Below are positions 1 to 6,950 of a DNA stretch of 10,871 nt, one piece after another (the first letter of the stretch is position 1; each line of letters begins with the position of its first letter). The translations under genes were made by a program, and so were the position numbers. The notes beneath the pieces were generated by a model that was not told the DNA's origin, did no database searches, and saw only the letters and a program-made list of their open reading frames with translations. Source of the DNA: an uncultured Collinsella sp. Lineage in GTDB: Bacteria; Actinomycetota; Coriobacteriia; Coriobacteriales; Coriobacteriaceae. The DNA lies in the NCBI GenBank assembly GCA_900549185.1, contig URNM01000066.1:1-10871 (forward strand), given 5' to 3'.

Positions 1-20
1 ATCATGTATATCCCCGACAG
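1..20 (+). other. Possible degraded sequencing-adapter remnant at the left edge
   Basis: Read on the minus strand, these bases begin CTGTC, then match ATA and ACAT of the Nextera mosaic end in register, 12 of 19 positions without gaps. Four mismatches in a row are G where the adapter has TCTT, the kind of miscall two-colour sequencers make when signal is lost. The encoded residues LSGIYM also break the composition of the GlgA tail. The match is imperfect, so these could be genuine final codons of glgA. Confidence 0.4.
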
Positions 21-1946
21 CGGAGAGCTGGTCGTCTTCGCGGCGGCCTTCGTAGCGGCAGCCTTGGTCGTCGTCGACTTTGCGGCCGTTGCTTTCTTGG
101 CGGTCGCGGTCGACTTCTTGGCAGTGGGCTTGGCCGGTGCCTTGACGGCGGCTTCAGCCTTTACCTCGGGAGCGGCCTCGGCCTCGGCGGCCTTCTTGGC
201 AGCGGGGGTCGTGCGCTTGCGCGTCGTCGTTGCCTTGGCAGCGGTCGTCTTTGCAGCGGCTGTCTTAGTGGCAGCGGTCTTGGTTGTCGTAGCCTTCTTG
301 GCCGTCGTCTTGCGCGTTGTGGTCTTTTTGGCGGCAGGCTTCGCAGCCGGCTTAGCCTCAGCCTCGGGAGCTGCCTCAACCGGCTTTTCCTCAGTCTTGG
401 GCTCCTCAGCAGCAGCGGGCGCCTCAACAACCGGCTTGGCCTTGGGCTCAGGCTCGTCGACAACCGCCGCCGGCCTCTCAATCTCCGGGTGCATAAAGAA
501 GTACAGGTCCAGATACTTGTCGGCAGAGCGCGTCCAGCTAAAGTCCTGGCTCATGGCCTGCGTGACCAGCTGGTTCCAGGCATCGCGGTTGTCCCAGAAC
601 AGGCGTGCCGCGCGGAACACGGCGTCGCCCATCTCGTCGCCGTTAAAGTTGCTAAACGAGAAGCCCGTGCCCTCGCCGGTAAACTCGTTATACGGGATCA
701 CCGTGTCCTTCAGGCCACCGGTCTCGCGCACGATGGGCAGGGTGCCGTAGCGCATGGCGATGATCTGCGACAGGCCGCAGGGCTCAAACTTCGAAGGCAT
801 CAGGAACATATCGGCGGCGGCATACATACGCTGCGACAGCGCCGGGTCGAACTCGATGCGCGCGGCCATGGTGCCGGGGTACTTGTCCTGGAAGTAGCGC
901 AGGCCGTCCTCGTAGTCGCGGTCGCCGGTGCCCAGCACTGCTACCTGCACGCCGCCGGACAGGATGCGGTCGAGCGCGTACATGACCAGGTCCATGCCCT
1001 TCTGGCGCGTCAGGCGCGTGACCATCACCATGAGCGGACGGTCGTCGCGAACCTCGAGCCCCAGCTCTTCCTGCAGCTTGGCCTTGCACACAGCCTTGCC
1101 GGAACGGTCATCAACCGTGTAGTTTGCAGCAATGCGCTTGTCGGTCGCCGGGTCAAAGCCCGCCACGTCAATGCCGTTCAAAATGCCCTGCAGCGCATAG
1201 GAGCGCTCGCGCAGCACGCCGTCCAGGCCCTCGCCAAACTCGGGCGTCTGGATCTCGTTGGCATAGGTAGGGCTTACAGTGGTGATGGCATCGGCATAGC
1301 GCAGCGCGCCCAGCATGTAGTTGATGCTGCAAGCGTCGCAACGCAGCTGCGAGGCGGCCGCCGGAATATGCGCCACGCCCAGGATATCCTCCATCACGGT
1401 GTCGCTAAACTGGCCCTGGAACGCCACGTTGTGGATTGAGAATACGGTCTTGACGCGGTCGTACAGCGGCAGGCCCTGGTAGAACTCGCGCAGGAACACG
1501 GGCGCCAGTGCCGTCTGCCAGTCATTGCAGTGCAGGATGTCGCACTCAAAATCGGCCGGCAGGTGCTGCAGGCTCTCGGTGATGGCCTTGGAGAAGAACG
1601 CAAAGCGCTCGCCGTCGTCAAAGAAGCCGTACGGATAGTCGCGCGCAAAGTAGCGCTCGTTGTCGATGAACATATACGTGACGCCGTCGTGCTCGAGCTT
1701 CTCGAGCCCGCAGTACTCGTTGCGCCAGCCCAGGCTCACGTAAAAGTCGGAAAAGTGCTCCATCTGCGCCTTGTACTCGTCCTTGATGGTGGCATACTTG
1801 GGCACCATCACGATGACCTCGGCGCCGGCGCGCACAAGCGCCGCAGGCAGCGAGCCCGCCACGTCTCCCAGGCCACCGGTCTTAACAAACGGTGCGCACT
1901 CGGCCGAGGCAAACACGATCTGCATCTTTTTGCTGGAATCTGCCAT
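1..1946 (-). CDS. glgA: Glycogen synthase (ADP-glucose type, GT5) with long Lys/Ala-rich tail; 3' end missing
   Basis: Transfers glucose from ADP-glucose to the non-reducing ends of alpha-1,4-glucan, in the cytoplasm. The frame is open from ATG 1946 to the left edge with no stop, 648 codons. Residues 22-28 read KTGGLGD, the N-terminal ADP-glucose loop of GT5 enzymes, and PSKFEPCGLSQ surrounds Glu388, the counterpart of the conserved C-terminal-lobe glutamate; TGGLKDT follows. The synthase core ends near residue 487, close to the usual family length of about 480. A Pro/Glu-rich linker (about 488-531) then leads into a Lys/Ala/Thr-rich tail from residue 532 onward, which is not part of the family core. 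GGGAG at 1952-1956 lies 5 bases before the ATG and supports this start. It is the last gene of the operon seen here, 90 bases after glgD. The final six codons may come from adapter rather than genome. Confidence 0.95.
   Translation of the reverse strand, partial: MADSSKKMQIVFASAECAPFVKTGGLGDVAGSLPAALVRAGAEVIVMVPKYATIKDEYKAQMEHFSDFYVSLGWRNEYCGLEKLEHDGVTYMFIDNERYFARDYPYGFFDDGERFAFFSKAITESLQHLPADFECDILHCNDWQTALAPVFLREFYQGLPLYDRVKTVFSIHNVAFQGQFSDTVMEDILGVAHIPAAASQLRCDACSINYMLGALRYADAITTVSPTYANEIQTPEFGEGLDGVLRERSYALQGILNGIDVAGFDPATDKRIAANYTVDDRSGKAVCKAKLQEELGLEVRDDRPLMVMVTRLTRQKGMDLVMYALDRILSGGVQVAVLGTGDRDYEDGLRYFQDKYPGTMAARIEFDPALSQRMYAAADMFLMPSKFEPCGLSQIIAMRYGTLPIVRETGGLKDTVIPYNEFTGEGTGFSFSNFNGDEMGDAVFRAARLFWDNRDAWNQLVTQAMSQDFSWTRSADKYLDLYFFMHPEIERPAAVVDEPEPKAKPVVEAPAAAEEPKTEEKPVEAAPEAEAKPAAKPAAKKTTTRKTTAKKATTTKTAATKTAAAKTTAAKATTTRKRTTPAAKKAAEAEAAPEVKAEAAVKAPAKPTAKKSTATAKKATAAKSTTTKAAATKAAAKTTSSPLSGIYM
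21..353 (-). repeat. Low-complexity segment encoding the basic GlgA tail
   Basis: This stretch encodes GlgA residues 532-642, built almost wholly from Lys, Ala and Thr with some Pro, Ser, Glu and Val. I count 25 Lys and 3 Arg in residues 532-648. Short units such as KPAAKPAAKK, TTTRKTT and TAATKTAAK recur without a fixed period. No fold is expected. The DNA is a degenerate series of ctt/ggc/cgt/agc triplets on the plus strand, which also keeps an opposite-strand frame open. The contig breaks inside this segment. Confidence 0.85.
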
Positions 1947-1969
1947 ATTGTCTCCCATGTTGCAATTCG

Positions 1970-2005
1970 AGAATAGCCGCCTGGCGCTAACCGGGCGGCT
2001 ATTCT
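1970..2005 (-). other. Strong stem-loop between glgD and glgA
   Basis: AGAATAGCCGCC (1970-1981) and GGCGGCTATTCT (1994-2005) form perfect 12-base arms around a 12-base loop. In the operon transcript it falls between the glgD stop and the glgA ribosome site. No U-run follows in the minus direction, so it is not a canonical intrinsic terminator. A role in partial termination, mRNA processing or 3'-end protection is inference. Confidence 0.75.
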
Positions 2006-2036
2006 GCATGTTACGAGCGATGTTGCGGTGCCTACG

Positions 2037-3164
2037 TTAATGCACGATGGTGGTATCGGGAGTTAACGGGGCCTTGCCCAGCACCAGGATGTTCTCGGGC
2101 GTGCCGCGAAGCTCGGTGTTGGTGGGAACCACGTTGTTCTTGTCCAGAATGGCGTTCTCGACGCGGGCGCCGCTCTTGATAATGCAGCTCTGGTTGATGA
2201 TCGAGTTGGTCACCGAGGCGCCTTCCTCAACCACAACGCCGCGCGACAGGATCGAGTTGCGTACGGTGCCCTTGATGATGCAGCCGGCCGAGATGATCGA
2301 GTTGCACGCGTGGCTGCCGGTCGCATAGCGCGAAGGCGGCACGTCGTGAGCCTTGGTCAGAATCGGGCGCTCGGGGTCAAAGAGCTGGTCGGCCACGGTC
2401 TGGTCGAGCAGATCCATGCTGCGGCGATACAGCGACTTCTCGCTAAACACGCCCACGACCTCGCCCTTGTACTCGTAGCTGCACACGTCGATGTTGCCAA
2501 AGTCGCCCTGGAGTGCCTCGAGCAGGTCCAGATAGTCGGCGGCCTGGTAGTGGTCGATAATCTCGAGCAGCGTCTCGCGGTTGACGATGCAACAGTCCAT
2601 AGAGGCGTTGTCGCCGTACACGACGCCGGCGCTCACGCCCGTCAGGCGGCCGTTCTCGTTAATCTCCAGCTTGGTCTCGTCATCGACGTTGCGCGTGGCC
2701 TTGCAGTACACCACGGTCATCTGAGCGCCGGAGTTCTCGTGCGCATCGATGATGGTGTTGAGGTCCATGTTAAAGATGATGTTGGTGCCCATCATCACGA
2801 CATAGGGCTTGTCCGAGCGCTGGAACAGCGTCTTGTTGGAGATGATGTCGCGCAGCAGGAAGCGCATGCCGCCCTTGGTGGTGCCATACGCGTTGCCGGG
2901 CACCATGAACAGGCCGCCCTTCTTGCGGTCCAGGCCCCAGTCCTTGCCCGAGCCCACGTGGTCGATAAGCGAGCGATAGTTGCCCGGCATGACGACGCCG
3001 ACGGTCTTGATGCCGGCATTCATCATGTTGGACAGCGGAAAGTCGATCAGGCGGTAGCGGCCCAAAAACGGAACGGACGCGATGGGGCGGTCCTTGAGCA
3101 GCACGCTGCCGTAGGTCGAAGAGTAGTTAGCGGTGATATAACCGATGGCCTTGCGATTGATCAT
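2037..3164 (-). CDS. glgD: ADP-glucose pyrophosphorylase, GlgD subunit
   Basis: This is the non-catalytic-type partner of GlgC, 375 residues. The nucleotidyltransferase fold is recognisable (PFLGRYRLIDFPLSNMMNAGI at about 32-52), and the C-terminal third has hexapeptide-repeat left-handed beta-helix character (NSIISAGCIIKGTVRNSIL and similar). The GGQGSRL nucleotide loop of GlgC is absent: the N-terminus reads IGYITANYSSTYGSVL. The segment matching GlgC SGDHLYRMD reads MGTNIIFNMD, so the catalytic Asp is lost. In Bacillota such GlgD proteins form hetero-oligomers with GlgC and modulate it; the same role here is inferred. The start is ATG 3164 because AAGGGGGA (3173-3180) lies 8 bases upstream. 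An upstream in-frame start at 3203 would overlap glgC by 35 bases. The ribosome site lies within the last codons of glgC, 4 bases separate the genes, and translational coupling is likely. Confidence 0.95.
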   Translation of the reverse strand: MINRKAIGYITANYSSTYGSVLLKDRPIASVPFLGRYRLIDFPLSNMMNAGIKTVGVVMPGNYRSLIDHVGSGKDWGLDRKKGGLFMVPGNAYGTTKGGMRFLLRDIISNKTLFQRSDKPYVVMMGTNIIFNMDLNTIIDAHENSGAQMTVVYCKATRNVDDETKLEINENGRLTGVSAGVVYGDNASMDCCIVNRETLLEIIDHYQAADYLDLLEALQGDFGNIDVCSYEYKGEVVGVFSEKSLYRRSMDLLDQTVADQLFDPERPILTKAHDVPPSRYATGSHACNSIISAGCIIKGTVRNSILSRGVVVEEGASVTNSIINQSCIIKSGARVENAILDKNNVVPTNTELRGTPENILVLGKAPLTPDTTIVH

Positions 3165-3168
3165 CGGA

Positions 3169-4317
3169 TCATTCCCCCTTCCCGATAACGACGTCATTTC
3201 CAACGACGGCCGTATCCTTGGTGGTATCGACAGAGCCGAGCTTCACGCCCTCTTCGACCGTGGAGTTCTCGCCCAAAATAGCGCGGCAGATGTGCGCGCC
3301 GCTCTTAACGTGCGCACCCGGCAGCAGCACGGAGTCCTCGACCACGGCGCGCTCCTCGATGATGACATCGGTCGAAAGGATCGAGTGGCGAGCGGTGCCG
3401 TAGATCTTGCAGCCGTTGGAGACCAGGCAGTCGTCCAGGCGGCCGTCCGGGCCAATGTAGTGCGGCGGACGCGTGGTGATGTTGGACATGATGGGGAAGT
3501 TCTTATCAAACAGATCGAACTCGGGGTTGTTGCCCAGCAGGTCCATCGAGGTCTCGTGGAAGCTGGCGATGGTGCCGACGTCCTTCCAAAAGCCGTGGAA
3601 CTCGTAGCTGTACAGGCGCTTGCCCTCGCCGAGCAGCTTGGGAATGATGTCCTTGCCAAAGTCGTGGCTCGAGCGCTGGTCCAGAGCGTCCTGCTCGAGC
3701 GCCTCGATCAGGACGTCGGCCGAGAAGATGTAGATGCCCATGGACGCGAGGTTCGAATCGGGCTTCTCGGGCTTCTCGGTAAACTTGGTGATGCGGCCGT
3801 CCTCGGGGTCGGTGGTCAGGATGCCAAAGCGGCTGGCCTCCTCCCACGGCACGGGCATAACGCTCACGGTGAGGTCGGCGTTGTTCTCAATGTGCGTCTT
3901 GAGCATCTTGCGGTAGTCCATGCGATACAGATGGTCGCCCGAAAGAATCAGGACGTACTTGGGGTCGTTGGCCTTGATGTAGTCGAGGTTCTGCGTAATG
4001 GCGTCGGCCGTGCCCGCATACCAGGCGCCACCGGTCTGCGTCTCGTACGGCGGCAGGATCGACACGCCGCCGTCGCGGCTGTCCAGATCCCAAGCCTCGC
4101 CGGAGCCCACGTAGGCATGCAGCAGGTAGGGGCGATACTGCGTCAGAACGCCCACCGTGTCGATGCCCGAGTTGGAGCAGTTGGACAGCGAAAAGTCGAT
4201 AATGCGGAACTTGCCACCAAAGCTAACCGCCGGCTTAGCGATCTTTTGGGTGAGTGCCCCCAATCGGCTGCCCTGTCCTCCTGCGAGGAGCATCGCGATG
4301 CATTCTTTCTTACTCAT
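3169..4317 (-). CDS. glgC: Glucose-1-phosphate adenylyltransferase (ADP-glucose pyrophosphorylase), catalytic subunit
   Basis: Makes ADP-glucose and pyrophosphate from ATP and glucose-1-phosphate, the committed step of glycogen synthesis. It has 382 residues, the normal size for the GlgC that pairs with GlgD. Residues 11-30 hold LAGGQGSRL...AKPAV, the ATP-binding loop. GAWYAGTADA (97-106) and SGDHLYRMDY (126-135), with catalytic-type Asp128, are intact. Lys182 in TEKPEKP matches the glucose-1-phosphate lysine. From about residue 290 the sequence turns into hexapeptide repeats of a left-handed beta-helix. AAGGAG (4324-4329) sits 6 bases before the ATG. The gene is 108 bases downstream of glgP and almost abuts glgD. 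Confidence 0.97.
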   Translation of the reverse strand: MSKKECIAMLLAGGQGSRLGALTQKIAKPAVSFGGKFRIIDFSLSNCSNSGIDTVGVLTQYRPYLLHAYVGSGEAWDLDSRDGGVSILPPYETQTGGAWYAGTADAITQNLDYIKANDPKYVLILSGDHLYRMDYRKMLKTHIENNADLTVSVMPVPWEEASRFGILTTDPEDGRITKFTEKPEKPDSNLASMGIYIFSADVLIEALEQDALDQRSSHDFGKDIIPKLLGEGKRLYSYEFHGFWKDVGTIASFHETSMDLLGNNPEFDLFDKNFPIMSNITTRPPHYIGPDGRLDDCLVSNGCKIYGTARHSILSTDVIIEERAVVEDSVLLPGAHVKSGAHICRAILGENSTVEEGVKLGSVDTTKDTAVVGNDVVIGKGE

Positions 4318-4357
4318 CGATTTCTCCTTCTGTCATCGATGTTCTTAAACCCATTAG

Positions 4358-4388
4358 CGACGGGCGCGGCGCTCGGTCGCGCCCGTCG
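4358..4388 (-). other. GC-rich stem-loop between glgP and glgC
   Basis: CGACGGGCGCG (4358-4368) and CGCGCCCGTCG (4378-4388) are perfect 11-base arms around a 9-base loop. It begins 37 bases past the glgP stop and ends 40 bases before the glgC start. No U-run follows (the transcript continues CUAAUGGGUUUAAG), so it is more likely an mRNA stabiliser, processing site or weak attenuator than a complete terminator. Confidence 0.75.
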
Positions 4389-4425
4389 AGTAATGCCGTG
4401 CTGGCATAAGGGAGCTCGCGCGCCT

Positions 4426-6852
4426 TTACGCGTGCCAGATCTCGTCGCGGTACTCGCGAATGGTGCGGTCGCTCGAGAACCAGCCGGAGGAGGCGGTGTT
4501 GAGCAGCGCCTTGCGGTTCCAGGTCTCCTGGTCGCCGTAGCTGTTCGTGAGCGCCTCCCAGGCGTCGACGTAGCTGCGGAAATCGGCCATGACCAGGTCG
4601 GGGTCGTTGTTGTTCATGAGCTCGTTGTAGATGCTCTCGAAGTTGCCCGAAAGACCCGCAAAGGTGTTGTCCTTGAGCTCGTCCATCACGCGACCCAGAC
4701 GCTCGCGATCGTTGTTGAGGGTATCCCACGCAAAGTAGCTGTTGGATGCCCAGAGCTGCTCGACCTCGGGAGCGGTCAGGCCAAAGATGGCCTCGTTCTC
4801 GCGGCCGGCCAGGTCGGCGATCTCGATGTTGGCGCCGTCGAGGGTGCCCAGCGTAATGGCGCCGTTCATCATGAGCTTCATGTTGGACGTGCCCGAGGCC
4901 TCCTTACCGGCCGTGGAGATCTGCTCCGAGATCTCGGCGGCAGGGTAGATGAGCTGGGCGTTGCTCACGCGGAAGTTGGGGATAAAGCAGACCTTCATGA
5001 CCTCGTTGACGCGGGCATCGTTGTTGATGACGTCGGCCACGGAGTTAATGAGGCGGATGGTCTCCTTGGCGAAGGTGTAGCTCGAGGCAGCCTTGCCACT
5101 AAAGATGAAGGTCGTCGGCGTCACGTGGAAGTTGGGGTCGGCGATGCGACGGTTGTAGATGTCCATCACCTTCATGATGTTCATGAGCTGGCGCTTGTAG
5201 GCATGGAAGCGCTTAACCTGAACATCGAAGACGGTGTTGGGGTCGATGACCAGACCGGTCTCGGCCTTAACGTAGGCGGCCAGGCGCTCCTTGTTGGCGC
5301 GCTTGGAGGCACCCACGGCCTTCAGGAACTCGGTGTCGTTCTGGAACTCTTTGAGCTTCTCCAGCTCAAAGGCGTCCTTCAGCCAGCCATCGCCAATGGC
5401 CTCGGTCACGAGCTTGGCATAGGTGGGGTTGGACTCGGCAAAGAAGCGACGGTGCGAGATGCCGTTGGTCTTGTTGTTGAACTTCTCGGGCGTCAGGGCA
5501 TAGAAGTCCTTGAGCACGATGTTCTTGATGATGTCGGAGTGGATTTTTGCCACGCCGTTGACGCTATGGCTGCAAATCACGGACAGGTTGGCCATGCGAA
5601 TCTCGCCGTCCCACAGAATGGCGGTCTGGCGCAGACGCTCCTGCCAGCCCTCCTGCGTGGTGTCGAACGACTCGTGCCAACGACGGCTGATCTCGTCGAT
5701 GATCTGGTACACGCGGGGGAGGAGCTTGGAGAACGTGCCGATGGGCCACTTCTCCAGAGCCTCGGGCAGGATGGTGTGGTTGGTGTAGCTCACGACCTGC
5801 GTCACGATGTTCCAGGCGTCGTCCCACTCGAGCTTCTTCTCGTCGATGAGGATACGCATGAGCTCGGGGCCGCACATGGCGGGGTGGGTATCGTTGGTAT
5901 GGATGGCCACAAACTGCGGCAGCAGCTCCCAGTTCGCGCCGTGCTCCTTCTCAAAGGTGTCGAGCAGGCTGTAGATGCCGGCCGATACAAACAGGTACTC
6001 CTGCTTCAGGCGCAGCAGACGGCCGTGCTCGCCGGCGTCGTTGGGGTAGAGGATGGCGCTGATGGCCTCGGCCTCGGCGCGCTCGGCATCGGCCAGGGCA
6101 TAGTCGCCGCGGTTGAAGGCCTCCAGATCGAAGTGCTCCTCGACAGGCTCTGCGGCCCAGACGCGCAGCTTGTTGACGGTCTCGCCGGCATAGCCCACGA
6201 CGGGGATGTCATAAGGGACGGCAAGAATATCCTGCGTGTCCACCGTGCGGTAGAACGTGCGGCCGTTCTCCTCAAAGCCCTCAACGTGACCGCCAAACTT
6301 AATGGTCACGGCCTTGTCCTGACGACGGACCTCCCAGGGATAGCCGTGGGTGAGCCACTCGTCGGTGGCCTCCACCTGGCTACCGTTAACGATCTCCTGC
6401 TTAAACAGGCCGTAACGGTAGCGCATGCCGTTGCCGTAGCCGGCAATGCCCTCGGCTGCCATGGAATCCAGGAAGCATGCGGCCAGACGGCCCAGGCCAC
6501 CGTTGCCCAGCGCCGGATCGGGCTCCTGGTTCTCGATGACGGACAGGTCAAAGCCCATGTCGTCGAGCGCCTCGGCGACTATGTCGCGCACGCCAAAGTT
6601 AAGCAGGTAGTTGTCGAGCAGGCGGCCGATCAAAAACTCGATCGAGAAGTAGTACACGCGCTTCTTGCCCTCGGACGCCGCACGGGCGTCGCTCTTGGTG
6701 GCAACGGTGCGGGCCTTCTCGGCCACGAGCTTGGCCAGGGCGTTAAAGCGATCGAGGTCGCTGGCGGCCTCGATGCTCTTGCCGCTAATGCTCATGACGG
6801 CATCGCGATAGAGCTCGGTAAACTCCTGCTTGTTGTCGAAGATCTTATTCAT
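4426..6852 (-). CDS. glgP: Glycogen phosphorylase (GT35)
   Basis: Releases glucose-1-phosphate from the non-reducing ends of glycogen with phosphate, using pyridoxal phosphate. At 808 residues it is full length for the family. DPALGNGGLGRLAAC spans 112-126 and VKRFHAYKRQ lies at 546-555. EASGTSNMK places the PLP-binding lysine at residue 659 (codon 4876-4878), followed by MNGAITLGTLDGANIEI. The segment usually reading GKAAPGY is GKAASSY here, which I note without further claim. There is no Lys-rich tail, unlike GlgA and GlgB. AAAGGA (6857-6862) is 4 bases from ATG 6852. Putting the degrading enzyme inside the synthesis operon is common in bacteria and suggests joint control of turnover. Confidence 0.97.
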   Translation of the reverse strand: MNKIFDNKQEFTELYRDAVMSISGKSIEAASDLDRFNALAKLVAEKARTVATKSDARAASEGKKRVYYFSIEFLIGRLLDNYLLNFGVRDIVAEALDDMGFDLSVIENQEPDPALGNGGLGRLAACFLDSMAAEGIAGYGNGMRYRYGLFKQEIVNGSQVEATDEWLTHGYPWEVRRQDKAVTIKFGGHVEGFEENGRTFYRTVDTQDILAVPYDIPVVGYAGETVNKLRVWAAEPVEEHFDLEAFNRGDYALADAERAEAEAISAILYPNDAGEHGRLLRLKQEYLFVSAGIYSLLDTFEKEHGANWELLPQFVAIHTNDTHPAMCGPELMRILIDEKKLEWDDAWNIVTQVVSYTNHTILPEALEKWPIGTFSKLLPRVYQIIDEISRRWHESFDTTQEGWQERLRQTAILWDGEIRMANLSVICSHSVNGVAKIHSDIIKNIVLKDFYALTPEKFNNKTNGISHRRFFAESNPTYAKLVTEAIGDGWLKDAFELEKLKEFQNDTEFLKAVGASKRANKERLAAYVKAETGLVIDPNTVFDVQVKRFHAYKRQLMNIMKVMDIYNRRIADPNFHVTPTTFIFSGKAASSYTFAKETIRLINSVADVINNDARVNEVMKVCFIPNFRVSNAQLIYPAAEISEQISTAGKEASGTSNMKLMMNGAITLGTLDGANIEIADLAGRENEAIFGLTAPEVEQLWASNSYFAWDTLNNDRERLGRVMDELKDNTFAGLSGNFESIYNELMNNNDPDLVMADFRSYVDAWEALTNSYGDQETWNRKALLNTASSGWFSSDRTIREYRDEIWHA

Positions 6853-6853
6853 A

Positions 6854-6888
6854 CGTTCCTTTCCCCCGGGGATGTTTCTCCCGGAACG
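6854..6888 (-). promoter_or_regulatory. Inverted repeat enclosing the glgP ribosome-binding site
   Basis: CGTTCC (6854-6859) and GGAACG (6883-6888) are complementary 6-base arms 23 bases apart, with CCCCGGGG-type complementarity possible inside. One arm contains part of the AAAGGA Shine-Dalgarno sequence of glgP, so folding could hide it. The pairing is seen; regulation by it is speculative. Confidence 0.4.
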
Positions 6889-6906
6889 GTTATGACTTGT
6901 ATCCTA

Positions 6907-6921
6907 CGCCCCCACGGGGCG
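6907..6921 (-). other. Short GC hairpin between glgB and glgP
   Basis: CGCCCC (6907-6912) and GGGGCG (6916-6921) flank a 3-base loop. In transcript direction it comes after the glgB stop and is followed by UAGGAUACA, not a U-run. It resembles the hairpins in the two other large gaps of the operon by position, not by sequence. Confidence 0.5.
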
Positions 6922-6922
6922 G

Positions 6923-6950
6923 GTAATTACAGCTGTAACGGCTTTGTTAC
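6923..6950. promoter_or_regulatory. Chain of three overlapping palindromes at the glgB 3' end
   Basis: GTAATTAC (6923-6930), TTACAGCTGTAA (6927-6938) and GTAAC-N6-GTTAC (6935-6950) overlap one another and share GTAAC/GTTAC half-sites. The last reaches into the glgB stop codon. This could be a protein-binding site upstream of glgP or an RNA fold. No clear -10/-35 pair is visible beside it, so an internal glgP promoter is unproven. Confidence 0.4.

Noticed and set aside
21..353. CRISPR array or regular tandem repeat in the glgA tail
   Set aside because: The units are short, degenerate and without fixed period or spacers; the pattern follows from Lys/Ala/Thr codons.
4..750. A 248-codon plus-strand frame rich in Ala/Val/Leu, resembling membrane segments
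   Set aside because: It is the reverse reading of the Lys/Ala/Thr codons in the GlgA tail and core.
2037..3203. A longer glgD starting 13 codons upstream
   Set aside because: It would overlap glgC by 35 bases, while ATG 3164 has a strong ribosome site 8 bases upstream and begins at the family-typical MINRK.
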